Assembly: GCA_018713605.1 (NCBI GenBank)
Contig: DVOM01000023.1
Location: forward strand, 1-19,467
Origin: Scatacola_A faecigallinarum
GTDB lineage: Bacteria; Pseudomonadota; Alphaproteobacteria; RF32; CAG-239
Direction of reading: 5' to 3'
Length of the DNA: 19,467 bases
The position numbers and the translations under genes were made by a program. The notes below the pieces were generated by a model that saw only the letters and a program-made list of their open reading frames with translations, did not search any database and was not told the DNA's origin. Of the stretch, positions 6,649-13,208 are shown in pieces. Within the stretch, counting starts at the first letter, position 1. Every line of letters starts with the position of its first letter.

Positions 6649-6723
6649 GATTAACGGAAGGCGGTCAAATAGTCAAGAAAATTAACCCGAATAAAAATTT
6701 TGCGGCGAAAATAAAAATAACTC

Positions 6724-6751
6724 TTGCAAATTTCTGATAATAGATTAAAAG
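6724..6751 (+). promoter_or_regulatory. probable promoter of tRNA-Ser
   Basis: TTGCAA (6724-6729), a 16-base spacer and TAAAAG (6746-6751), 16 bases before the tRNA. The -35 matches the TTGCAA/TTGCAT seen before both tRNA-Arg genes. Confidence 0.4.
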
Positions 6752-6767
6752 GAAAATACCAATTTTT

Positions 6768-6858
<91 letters not shown>

Positions 6859-6864
6859 TTACTG

Positions 6865-6892
6865 AAACCCTTGCTCAGCAAGGGTTTTCTTA
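6865..6892 (+). terminator. terminator of tRNA-Ser
   Basis: AAACCCTTGC (6865-6874) pairs with GCAAGGGTTT (6878-6887), followed by TCTTATTTTT. Unlike the other tRNA loci here, no duplicate of it follows. Confidence 0.8.
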
Positions 6893-6965
6893 TTTTTAAA
6901 ATTTTCTGATTTTTGTTTAATATTATTTAGGGTTTGGACGGTAGCATGAGCAAAAGGAGAATGCC

Positions 6966-8540
6966 ATGTATACGCCCCCGCTGTTTGAACCGAACATATT
7001 GTCAACGCTTTTGCGCAACTTCAGTTTTTATTTTCGCGACGGTTACTGGGGATATGTTTTTCTGGTTATTATGGGGCTGATTCTGTTTCCTTTTATATGG
7101 CTTCGTGCCAGTCCGGCAGCGTTTTCCTTTCCCGACCGGATTTATCTGTTTAATTCAAGAAGCGACAAAATGTCCGCTGTCTGGGCTTTTCTGGCCTTTA
7201 TAATCCTGTGTGCAATTACTTACAGTCAGGAAATGAGTCTGTTTGCAAATTTTGATCTGATGAGCATCGGCACCACGGTCAACTTCGCGGAAGGCAAAGG
7301 CACCGGCATTTCCGATATCCGGTTTTCGCCTTTCGGCAATGTAGAATTGAACTTGTTTTATGCCGTCAGCCAAAATATGTATATTGTCAGCGGCATGGTT
7401 CTGGGCGAGACCGCTCTGCTTTTGTATCTGTTTTACCGTTTGTTTGATTTTATCCCCGTTTCGCGACGCTTGTATGCCCTGGCGCTGGCAGCATTTTATC
7501 CGGCGCTGGTCTGGATCAACAATCCGATTTTTCCGGAACGGCTGATGCTTATTTTCATCTGTGCAAGCCTGCTGATGTTGAAAAAATATCTGGCCGCTCC
7601 CAGAACTTCGCTTCTGATTTTGTTTTGCATACTGATGAATCTGGCCATTTATACCAAAGAAACCGTTATTTTGTTTTACGCCGGACTGCTTGCCGTCGAC
7701 GTCCTGTATCTGGTGTTCAGAGGCACTGTCAAACCAGCTTCGTTTCTGCATCCGTTTAAAACCGCCAAGGAATTGCCGCTGGAATTCATAATGTTTCAGT
7801 CAATGGCTGTTTTTGCCTTTATTTATTTGCTGTTTGGTTTGGGAATCGAGAGCAATCAGTATGTTTCTGCCCATATCAGCGACGAAGCATGGAAAAAATA
7901 CTATCTGGAAATTTTCGTCTGTTTTTCGGCTCTGACGGCATTGGTTTCTTCCCAAAAGGCGACGCCCCTTCTTTTGGGACTGCTGGGCGGTTCGTTGGTT
8001 CTTCTGTTTTTCGTGGTCTGGAAACTCGGTATTCACAATGAAAACACTGCATCTTACTATGCCATTGTATCCGGGCTTTTCAGCCTTTTCGTCTTCTTTT
8101 ACGCAGCTGAAAAAAAATCTGTGCTGACATTGTTCGGTTTCGCCTTTTTGGCAATATCCGCCATTCAGAACATTTCACTTTACCGGAAACAAAACGGCGA
8201 CACCTACCATGACACAGCCCGTTTCCTCTCCCGGCTGACCACAGACCAAAAACCGCTGTCTGTTTTTGTGAAAGACAGCCTGAACGGCAAATATGAGAGT
8301 TATATCATCGACTGCTATCGTTCGGCGTATAAATTCTATTTTCCCGAGCGAAACTTCGTATTCAAAACAAACAGCGCCGCCGACAGACAGAACAACATTC
8401 TGAAATTTCCGCTCAAATATCAGGAACGGCCGCAGCCGGGCGACATTTATGTCGAAAACAAGTTCTACGGGACAGACGTTCCCGAAAATTTCAAGCTCCT
8501 TCACGAAAACCGGATATTCAGAATCTTTCAAATAAAATAA
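6966..8540 (+). CDS. polytopic membrane protein, GT-C glycosyltransferase-like
   Basis: A 524-residue protein with about ten hydrophobic helices, for example at 29-46, 71-87, 141-160, 168-183, 194-206, 215-230, 233-250, 274-292, 335-352, 366-380 and 386-400. A soluble C-terminal domain of about 115 residues follows (410-524), probably periplasmic. The long first loop with DLMSIGTTVNFAEGKGTGISDIRFSPFGNVE (split by position 98-128) and the later NPIFPERL and YTKETVILF segments recall the lipid-linked sugar transferases of the GT-C/ArnT/PMT superfamily. There is no family I can name with confidence. It would transfer a sugar or similar group onto envelope glycans, in line with the glycosyltransferase across the tRNA gene. 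An AAGGAGA ribosome binding site precedes ATG 6966. No ordinary terminator for the plus strand is seen after the stop. Confidence 0.7.
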   Translation: MYTPPLFEPNILSTLLRNFSFYFRDGYWGYVFLVIMGLILFPFIWLRASPAAFSFPDRIYLFNSRSDKMSAVWAFLAFIILCAITYSQEMSLFANFDLMSIGTTVNFAEGKGTGISDIRFSPFGNVELNLFYAVSQNMYIVSGMVLGETALLLYLFYRLFDFIPVSRRLYALALAAFYPALVWINNPIFPERLMLIFICASLLMLKKYLAAPRTSLLILFCILMNLAIYTKETVILFYAGLLAVDVLYLVFRGTVKPASFLHPFKTAKELPLEFIMFQSMAVFAFIYLLFGLGIESNQYVSAHISDEAWKKYYLEIFVCFSALTALVSSQKATPLLLGLLGGSLVLLFFVVWKLGIHNENTASYYAIVSGLFSLFVFFYAAEKKSVLTLFGFAFLAISAIQNISLYRKQNGDTYHDTARFLSRLTTDQKPLSVFVKDSLNGKYESYIIDCYRSAYKFYFPERNFVFKTNSAADRQNNILKFPLKYQERPQPGDIYVENKFYGTDVPENFKLLHENRIFRIFQIK

Positions 8541-8565
8541 TCAGGTTCGGCCCCAAACAGACCAT

Positions 8566-8929
8566 AAAAAAACCCTCCATATGGAGGGAATGATTCAGAA
8601 CCCGCGGGGCTGGCTTGACTGCGTCTGCGCCTGCTTCGTTTGCTTCGCTGCGCTCATCGGCATACTCCCGTCTGCCTGCAAACTCAGCCCGAACTCACTG
8701 CTGTGATTTCTCTCCCGTCGAGCAGGCCATTAAAAAAACCCTCCATATGGAGGGGATGATTCAGAACCCGCGGGGCTGGCTTGACTGCGTCTGCGCCTGC
8801 TTCGTTTGCTTCGCTGCGCTCACCGGCATACTCCCGTCTGCCTGCAAACTCAGCCCGAACTCACTGCTGTGATTTCTTTCCCGTCGAGCAGGCCATTAAA
8901 AAAACCCTCCATATGGAGGGTTTTTTTAA
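8566..8929 (-). repeat. two tandem 166-bp units built on the tRNA-Arg terminator hairpin
   Basis: The 16-bp palindrome CCCTCCATATGGAGGG occurs at 8573-8588, 8739-8754 and 8905-8920, exactly 166 bases apart. The units 8573-8738 and 8739-8904 differ at only three positions, all transitions. Each has the hairpin, then about 140 bases of GC-rich DNA with the motif TTCGCTGCGCTCAYCG, then GGCCATTAAAAAAA. In the direction of the tRNA (minus strand) each unit begins after a complete terminator hairpin with T7. Frames that cross the repeats are by-products of the repetition and are not genes. The high identity implies recent duplication or ongoing homogenisation. Confidence 0.92.
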
Positions 8930-8933
8930 TGGC
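8892..8933 (-). terminator. terminator of tRNA-Arg(ACG), part of a perfect 42-bp palindrome
   Basis: Bases 8892-8933 are a perfect palindrome: GCCATT, A7, CCCTCCAT and its exact complement ending T7, AATGGC. The inner part (8898-8927) is a strong terminator on both strands. The outer AATGGC on the tRNA side is the CCA end and discriminator of the tRNA itself, so the palindrome overlaps the gene by four bases. Confidence 0.9.
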
Positions 8934-9006
8934 GCACCCGGCGGGGTTCGAACTCACAACCTTCTGATCCGTAGTCAGATGCTCTATCCAATTGAGCTAC
9001 GGGTGC
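8930..9006 (-). tRNA. tRNA-Arg(ACG)
   Basis: A 77-base tRNA on the minus strand with encoded CCA (8932-8930). The acceptor stem is GCACCCG (9006-9000) with CGGGTGC. The anticodon arm TCTGA-CTACGGA-TCAGA gives anticodon ACG, the inosine-modified tRNA that reads CGU/CGC/CGA. T arm GAGTTCGAACCCC. Confidence 0.96.
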
Positions 9007-9030
9007 ATCTGTTTTTCAAACAACAAAGCT

Positions 9031-9059
9031 TTAATAGCGCGATTCATTTTTTTTTGCAA
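9031..9059 (-). promoter_or_regulatory. promoter of tRNA-Arg(ACG)
   Basis: On the minus strand: TTGCAA (9059-9054), a 17-base spacer and TATTAA (9036-9031), 25 bases before the tRNA. Confidence 0.55.
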
Positions 9060-9246
9060 GTGTTATTTTTATTAATTTAAAAGAATTTTAATCTATTTGA
9101 CCTAAAATTCGTTTCAGGTTCGATGTAAAATAAACGATAAATATAAATTCTTACTTGTTTTTTTGCAAAATAGTCTTTACAAAAGAAGATAAAAGTGTAA
9201 AAAGCAATCAGATATGTAACAGGTTTTCAAAAAGGTACTTAATTCA

Positions 9247-10362
9247 ATGAAAAAAACAGTTCTCAGATTGTCGTTGGTATCAGCCCTGTCGCTGGTTATC
9301 AGTGCCTGCTCTTTCAGCAAGGACGCGTTGTTTCCGTCTCTTGTCGGCTCAGATTCTCAGGAAGAAATCAAAACCCGCGGCACGAACATCGTCGATCTCG
9401 ACGGCAATGCTCTGCCGGAGCTGGGTTCGACTAATTTTGAGCCGGTAGAGGTTTCCGAAGGCGGCAATACCGGTACCTTTGTCGGACAGAAAGTCGTTTC
9501 TTTCCGCAATGAACTTTCGCAGTTGCAGGTAGCCATTCGCCAGCACAACGCCGAACTTCAGAAAATCAGAGCTTCGGTTATCGCCAACGCTCAGCAGTAT
9601 CACAAAACCGTCGGCACAATAGAGGCCAAACTGCAGGTTGGCACAACGCCGGGCAACCCGAACATGTTCGCCCTGCTGCAGAATGCCCAGAACAATATTC
9701 AGATTATGAATGCCAATACTGACGCCCTGACCCAGCTGGCCGCACGCGTCGCTTCGGATACGGCAATGACGTCATACCTGCTTGATTCCATCAAATCAGC
9801 TTACGGCGTTTCCGGTGCGGTTGACGAAGATCACCGCCAGTTAAGAATTCTGGAGAACGAAACCAATCAGACCGCTATTTTGATGAACAGCCTGCTGAAC
9901 GAGGTCAATACTGACGTTATGCGTCAGCAGCAATATGTTCAGACGGCAAGAAATTACATTATTGACCTGAACAGCGCCATCAAGGTCGGCAGTTACGGCG
10001 TAAACAATGTTCCGCTGGTCGGAACCCCCGCTCCCCGCGGCAGCAATTTTAAAATGAACGCCGGCGAGATGAGCAGCAAACCGTTGTTTGTTGCCAAATT
10101 TAACAAAGAAAACGTTCAGTATAAAGAAGCTCTGAAAAGAGCCGTTAACAGTGCCAGAAATAAAAAACCGAACGTTATGTTTGAAGTTGTCGCCGTCAGC
10201 CCGGCCAACGGCAAGCAACTTTCAAGCGGCAGCGCCAAAAACAATGCGACCAAAATCTTTCAGGATATGGTTAACATGGGCGTAAGCGCCGACAACATTG
10301 CTCTTGCGGCGCGAACCAGTGCCGAGGCCAATTCTTCGGAAGTTCACATTTACGTCAAGTAA
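9247..10362 (+). CDS. outer-membrane-type lipoprotein with coiled coil
   Basis: A 371-residue lipoprotein. The N terminus is a lipoprotein signal with lipobox ISA-C21. Residues 22-80 are a low-complexity linker. Residues 85-125 and 190-245 are Gln/Asn/Ala-rich helices likely to form coiled coils. A compact C-terminal domain (about 275-371) has the pattern LFVAKFNKENVQYKEALKRA .. FEVVAVSP .. AATKIFQDMVNMGV-like .. SSEVHIYVK. This resembles the OmpA-like C-terminal region of alphaproteobacterial envelope lipoproteins, though I see no clear peptidoglycan-binding motif. The protein is probably tethered to a membrane and bridges the periplasm. The ribosome binding site AAAGG before ATG 9247 is weak. 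TTTACA (9176-9181), 16 bases, TAAAAA (9198-9203) is a possible promoter. A strong terminator follows. Confidence 0.8.
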   Translation: MKKTVLRLSLVSALSLVISACSFSKDALFPSLVGSDSQEEIKTRGTNIVDLDGNALPELGSTNFEPVEVSEGGNTGTFVGQKVVSFRNELSQLQVAIRQHNAELQKIRASVIANAQQYHKTVGTIEAKLQVGTTPGNPNMFALLQNAQNNIQIMNANTDALTQLAARVASDTAMTSYLLDSIKSAYGVSGAVDEDHRQLRILENETNQTAILMNSLLNEVNTDVMRQQQYVQTARNYIIDLNSAIKVGSYGVNNVPLVGTPAPRGSNFKMNAGEMSSKPLFVAKFNKENVQYKEALKRAVNSARNKKPNVMFEVVAVSPANGKQLSSGSAKNNATKIFQDMVNMGVSADNIALAARTSAEANSSEVHIYVK

Positions 10363-10378
10363 ACAAGACAAAAAAACG

Positions 10379-10404
10379 AACCCCGCGTTAAGCGGGGTTT
10401 TTTA
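10379..10404 (+). terminator. terminator of the lipoprotein gene
   Basis: AACCCCGC (10379-10386) pairs with GCGGGGTT (10392-10399) around GTTAA, followed by a T run. Confidence 0.9.
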
Positions 10405-10515
10405 TGAAAAAAAATTATCCGTCATCAGGTGTTGTCAAAATCAAAAAAATAGTGCATATTAGAAGTGTATGGTTTTGCAAAAAACATACGCCGTATTAAC
10501 AACTATGGAGTTTTT

Positions 10516-10683
10516 ATGTGTATTGTAACGCCTGCTGCAGCGTCATGCAGTCTGAATGAAAATTCGGAAGTACACAGGCCGAATTTTTATCAAAAAAAGT
10601 TTTTCTTTCTTTTCAACTATGCCAGTCTGAACGACCTGGACTTCTCTGACTGCGGGGGAAACAATGTTTTGAAAGGAGTGTAG
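10516..10683 (+). CDS. possible 55-residue leader peptide before the acetyltransferase
   Basis: A short frame with a usable ribosome binding site (TATGGAG, 5 bases before ATG 10516). Its stop lies two bases before the next ATG, with that gene's GAAAGGAG inside its own last codons, a layout that suggests translational coupling. The peptide begins MCIVTPAAASCSLNENSEVH and later has a FFFLF run; I recognise no family. An in-frame extension to 10465 has no ribosome binding site. A terminator-like hairpin (10559-10587) lies inside the frame, so it might be a regulatory leader peptide. It could also be a chance frame. Confidence 0.35.
   Translation: MCIVTPAAASCSLNENSEVHRPNFYQKKFFFLFNYASLNDLDFSDCGGNNVLKGV
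10559..10588 (+). terminator. attenuator-like hairpin inside the leader frame
   Basis: AAAATTCGG (10559-10567) pairs perfectly with CCGAATTTT (10579-10587), with an 11-base loop and a T run. It lies about 100 bases upstream of the acetyltransferase start, so it could make expression of that gene conditional. Confidence 0.45.
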
Positions 10684-10685
10684 CC

Positions 10686-11198
10686 ATGCTTACTTTCAGA
10701 ACATACCTGACTAAAAACGACCCCGATGCCATTTGTAAAATTGCAGCATCTACCGGATTTTTTGACGAAAGCGACGTTGAACTTAACCGCAAGCTGGCCG
10801 AAAAGGCACTGCATAACAAAGACTGCGGTTATGAATATATCATTGCCGAATTCGGCGGTGAACCGGTGGCTTATGTCTGTTTTGGCGAACTTCCCGATGC
10901 CCGGGAAGGGACGTTTGAAATTTTCTGGCTTTCAACATTAAACAGCTTTCGCGGCTGCGGTATCGGACACCAGCTGTTCAGCCGTCTTTCGGAAATTCTG
11001 AAGGAACGCGATGCTCAGAAGCTGTATGTGAAAACTGACAATACCGACCAATATTATCCAACCCGCAAATTCTACGAGAAATGCGGCTTCAGAAGAGAAG
11101 CGGTCTTAAAGGAATATTATGACCGCAAAGATGACTGTTGCATTTACGGTATGGATTTTGCCAAAGAGGAAGAACAATATCTGGAAGCGGCAGAATAA
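10686..11198 (+). CDS. GNAT family N-acetyltransferase
   Basis: A 170-residue GNAT enzyme that moves an acetyl group from acetyl-CoA to an amine. The acetyl-CoA pyrophosphate loop is RGCGIGHQL (89-97), in the usual Q/R-x-x-G-x-G/A pattern. The preceding beta-4 strand is FEIFWLSTLNSF, and YYPTRKFYEKCGFRREAVLKEYYDRKDDC (split around 123-151) is the typical C-terminal half, with Y130 placed as the common proton donor. The substrate is unknown. A strong GAAAGGAG precedes ATG 10686. It is transcribed towards the minus-strand YetF-like gene and ends at a terminator that overlaps that gene's last bases. Confidence 0.88.
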   Translation: MLTFRTYLTKNDPDAICKIAASTGFFDESDVELNRKLAEKALHNKDCGYEYIIAEFGGEPVAYVCFGELPDAREGTFEIFWLSTLNSFRGCGIGHQLFSRLSEILKERDAQKLYVKTDNTDQYYPTRKFYEKCGFRREAVLKEYYDRKDDCCIYGMDFAKEEEQYLEAAE

Positions 11199-11203
11199 TA
11201 AGT

Positions 11204-11233
11204 TTAAGGCTCCGACAGGGGCCTTAATTTTTT
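11204..11233 (+). terminator. terminator of the GNAT gene
   Basis: TTAAGGCTCC (11204-11213) pairs with GGGGCCTTAA (11218-11227) around GACA, followed by six T. The stem reaches into the last codons of the convergent gene ending at 11224. Confidence 0.85.
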
Positions 11234-11850
11234 ATGACATAGAGTTTTCCTTTCTGCCATTGTGCATAAAAGACTTCTTCCGCCTTATTGACTTTCATTT
11301 CCTTAAGTTTCCGACGCAGCCAGCTTTCGGTTTTTTGTATCTGCCGCAGGTTTTCATGATTAATGACACCATTTTCAATCAGCAAAACGGAAAAAGCCTC
11401 TTCGCCCTTGCGCAAAACGGTCAGGTTGCCGCCAATTTCAATCTGAGCCAAAGAAACATCCTGCAGCGAATGAATATCCTTGGTTCGGAGCAGTGATAAA
11501 AAATCGGTCATATTCATGTTCATTTTCTGCAGATTACGACGATTAATTTTGCCTTTGTCGATGAGAATCGTCGGCGTGCCGATAATCAGCCTCCTCCCCC
11601 AATTGGTATGACCTATCAGATTAATAAGGTAATTGATAGAGAAATAAACGGCTATAACGACGGTAAAACCTTTCCAACCGGCTTTACCGCTAATGATATA
11701 ACCGCTTAAAATAGCACTGAGAATAAAATTGCTAATCAGGTCAAACGTTGTCATCTGGCTGAACTGCCTTTTGTTTCCTGATATCTGGAAAAAAACCAGA
11801 ACCAGAAAAAAGGCATAAATCAACCGTAAAGAAACCCATAAATATTCCAT
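11224..11850 (-). CDS. YetF/DUF421 family membrane protein
   Basis: A 208-residue protein with three N-terminal membrane helices (about 5-22, 37-53 and 62-79) and a cytoplasmic or extracytoplasmic alpha/beta domain after residue 85. The pattern SLRLIYAFFLVLVFFQISGNKRQFSQMTTFDLI (split at 7-39), then GTPTILIDKGKINRRNLQKM (92-110), LLRTKDIHSLQDVSLAQIEIGGNLTVL (119-145) matches DUF421 proteins such as Bacillus YetF. In Bacillus, YetF is a spore membrane protein implicated in germination; roles in other bacteria are unknown. An AGGAGGG ribosome binding site lies 7 bases before the ATG. It is a single-gene unit convergent with the acetyltransferase. Confidence 0.82.
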   Translation of the reverse strand: MEYLWVSLRLIYAFFLVLVFFQISGNKRQFSQMTTFDLISNFILSAILSGYIISGKAGWKGFTVVIAVYFSINYLINLIGHTNWGRRLIIGTPTILIDKGKINRRNLQKMNMNMTDFLSLLRTKDIHSLQDVSLAQIEIGGNLTVLRKGEEAFSVLLIENGVINHENLRQIQKTESWLRRKLKEMKVNKAEEVFYAQWQKGKLYVIKN

Positions 11851-11959
11851 CTATTCCCTCCTGCCCATTGAAATATGGAGATGCCGACAAAAAAATCAAG
11901 TCCGGACGGCAGTTTGTTTTCGACAGGCAAATAAATTTATGCGTTGATAAGAAAAATTA

Positions 11960-11988
11960 TTGACAAGCCGTTTTTATTTGCATATATT
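11960..11988 (+). promoter_or_regulatory. strong promoter of tRNA-Ala(GGC)
   Basis: TTGACA (11960-11965), a 17-base spacer, TATATT (11983-11988), 13 bases before the tRNA. It may drive both alanine tRNAs. Confidence 0.7.
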
Positions 11989-12001
11989 CGGTTTGACTTT
12001 T

Positions 12002-12077
<76 letters not shown>

Positions 12078-12084
12078 TTTTTCT

Positions 12085-12109
12085 AACCGGCGGCCCAGCC
12101 GGTTTATTT
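12085..12109 (+). terminator. weak hairpin after tRNA-Ala(GGC)
   Basis: AACCGGC (12085-12091) pairs with GCCGGTT (12098-12104), followed by TATTTATA, which is a poor T run. It may be a partial terminator. Confidence 0.5.
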
Positions 12110-12123
12110 ATAGAATTTCGTTT

Positions 12124-12144
12124 GGGGCTGTAGCTCAGTTGGGG
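12124..12144 (+). pseudogene. 5' fragment of a tRNA-Ala gene
   Basis: GGGGCTGTAGCTCAGTTGGG, the first 20 bases of the tRNA-Ala(CGC) gene 160 bases downstream, recurs here and then breaks off in the D loop. The sequence switches directly to a 9-bp hairpin (12153-12174). It cannot fold as a tRNA. Confidence 0.85.
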
Positions 12145-12283
12145 CGGCTAAGTAAAAACGATAAATCGTTTTTATCTGCAACGTCTTGATATCCTTGTCT
12201 GAGCAAGGGCAGCGACAGCAACCGCGGCGAAGCATAGGTACGCAAGGCGATTGGAAATCGCTCTCCGTGCCGGAATAAAAAAT
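12145..12283 (+). repeat. insert between the tRNA-Ala fragment and the intact tRNA-Ala(CGC)
   Basis: 139 non-coding bases. They start with a hairpin TAAAAACGA/TCGTTTTTA (12153-12161 and 12166-12174) followed directly by TCTGCAA. Bases 12246-12262 form an anticodon-arm-like stem with the 7-base loop TTGGAAA, identical to the loop of tRNA-Ser(GGA). The insert may therefore contain debris from a serine tRNA. No protein gene is supported. Confidence 0.55.
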
Positions 12284-12359
12284 GGGGCTGTAGCTCAGTT
12301 GGGAGAGCGATTGGTTCGCAATCAATAGGTCGAGGGTTCGATCCCCTTCAGCTCCACCA
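12284..12359 (+). tRNA. tRNA-Ala(CGC)
   Basis: A 76-base tRNA with encoded CCA. The acceptor stem is GGGGCTG (12284-12290) with CAGCTCC (12349-12355), discriminator A. The anticodon arm ATTGG-TTCGCAA-TCAAT gives anticodon CGC, reading GCG. Its 5' end is repeated upstream (12124) and its 3' end downstream (12593). Confidence 0.95.
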
Positions 12360-12367
12360 TTAACGAT

Positions 12368-12397
12368 AAAAAAGCAGGTTTATCCTGCTTTTTTTGT
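12368..12397 (+). terminator. terminator of tRNA-Ala(CGC), first copy
   Basis: AAAAAAGCAGG (12368-12378) pairs with CCTGCTTTTTT (12384-12394) around TTTAT, followed by more T. Confidence 0.9.
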
Positions 12398-12619
12398 TAT
12401 TATCCAATCGTTTTTTAGGGGATCGAACCCGGGGTTCGGTCTTGCTCCGTAAGGATGCGCATCAAAGCGCACCCTAACTGCGCTTCGGTCAAGCCAGTTG
12501 TAACGCGCGCTCTTTTCGCTGTCGCTCATCGCTTGCTAACAACTGCTACTGATTTCGGCAAAAACATTTCTCTGAATTGTTTTTGCTCTGCAATCCCCTT
12601 CAGTTCCACCATTAACGAC

Positions 12620-12646
12620 AAAAAGCAGGTTTATCCTGCTTTTTTT
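12620..12646 (+). terminator. second copy of the tRNA-Ala terminator
   Basis: AAAAAGCAGG (12620-12629) pairs with CCTGCTTTTT (12635-12644), followed by TTG. It lies immediately before the promoter of the next gene. Confidence 0.85.
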
Positions 12647-12649
12647 GTT

Positions 12650-12678
12650 TTGACGAAAACAGCATCAACAATTAAAAT
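12650..12678 (+). promoter_or_regulatory. promoter of the GNAT gene at 12708
   Basis: TTGACG (12650-12655), a 17-base spacer and TAAAAT (12673-12678). The -35 starts right at the end of the duplicated tRNA terminator. Confidence 0.65.
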
Positions 12679-12707
12679 CACAATGGTATATTTAAAGGAA
12701 CAAGTTG

Positions 12708-13208
12708 ATGCCTGTAGTCAGAAAAGCTTCTTTTGATGATGCCCGGGAAATCGCGGAAATCAACGCAGCAGTTTGGCAGACCGCATACAAAAATCTGCTG
12801 CCCGCAGAAGTTTTAAATACACGCAAGGCCGATGAAAAGAGAATCGACGACTGGCAACAGCGAACAGATAACGGCAAATACACCATTCTTGTCTATGACG
12901 ACGGCGAGGTTTCCGGCTACTTATGGGCAGGGCCGGCTCGCGACGATATCGGAATCGTTTATGAAATTTATGCGCTTTATGTCAAAAGCGACAGACAGCG
13001 GCAGGGAATCGGGCGGGCGCTGCTTACGGCTTACCAGACACAGATTAATTATGCTCCACATTATTTATATATGCTTAAGGGCAATCTTCCCGCCGCGCGA
13101 TTTTACGAAAGCATGGGCGGCAAAAATTTTCCCGAGCAGAATCGCAACAAAGAATATGCGGGACATGACATTTCCGAAGTCATTTATATTTTTGCCCGGG
13201 AATTATAA
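12708..13208 (+). CDS. GNAT family N-acetyltransferase
   Basis: A 166-residue acetyl-CoA-dependent N-acetyltransferase. N-terminal strand PVVRKASFDDAREIAEIN is followed by WQTAYKNLLPAEVLN, typical of the GNAT subgroup near COG0456/COG1247. YEIYALYVKSDRQRQGIGRALL (85-106) carries beta-4 and the pyrophosphate loop RQRQGIGRAL. The C-terminal part has GNLPAARFYESMGGK with the usual RFYE(S/K)xG motif. The substrate is unknown. I chose ATG 12708 (AAAGGA 8 bases upstream) over the adjacent TTG at 12705. A good promoter precedes it. Its stop overlaps by six bases the end of the convergent glycosyltransferase gene. Confidence 0.88.
   Translation: MPVVRKASFDDAREIAEINAAVWQTAYKNLLPAEVLNTRKADEKRIDDWQQRTDNGKYTILVYDDGEVSGYLWAGPARDDIGIVYEIYALYVKSDRQRQGIGRALLTAYQTQINYAPHYLYMLKGNLPAARFYESMGGKNFPEQNRNKEYAGHDISEVIYIFAREL

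Larger units (their letters stand above)
12341..12649 (+). repeat. 57-bp direct repeat of tRNA-Ala 3' end plus terminator, enclosing a 194-bp insert
   Basis: Bases 12341-12398 (last 19 bases of tRNA-Ala(CGC), its CCA, spacer and terminator) recur at 12593-12649, offset 252, with two substitutions (12352 C to 12604 T, 12367 T to 12619 C) and one missing A. The insert 12399-12592 has no gene. It includes an inverted T-arm piece, AGGGGATCGAACC at 12417-12429. That is the exact complement of GGTTCGATCCCCT at 12335-12347 in the tRNA. It also has a motif TTCGCTGTCGCTCATCG (12515-12531) close to one in the tRNA-Arg(ACG) repeats. At its end is a 9-bp hairpin GCAAAAACA/TGTTTTTGC (12558-12566 and 12578-12586) followed directly by TCTGCAA. 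Confidence 0.88.

Noticed and set aside
6965..8540. ArnT or PMT assignment for the 524-residue membrane protein
   Set aside because: Only loose GT-C-like features are visible; no diagnostic motif supports a specific transferase name.
8566..8929. CRISPR array
   Set aside because: The repeat period is 166 bases and nearly the whole unit is identical, so there are no short repeats with unique spacers.
8615..9080. Overlapping plus-strand frames of 85 and 99 residues beginning MTASAPASFASLRS
   Set aside because: They are readings of the 166-bp tandem units and run into the tRNA-Arg on the opposite strand. There is no ribosome binding site, and the repeated peptide follows from the repeated DNA.
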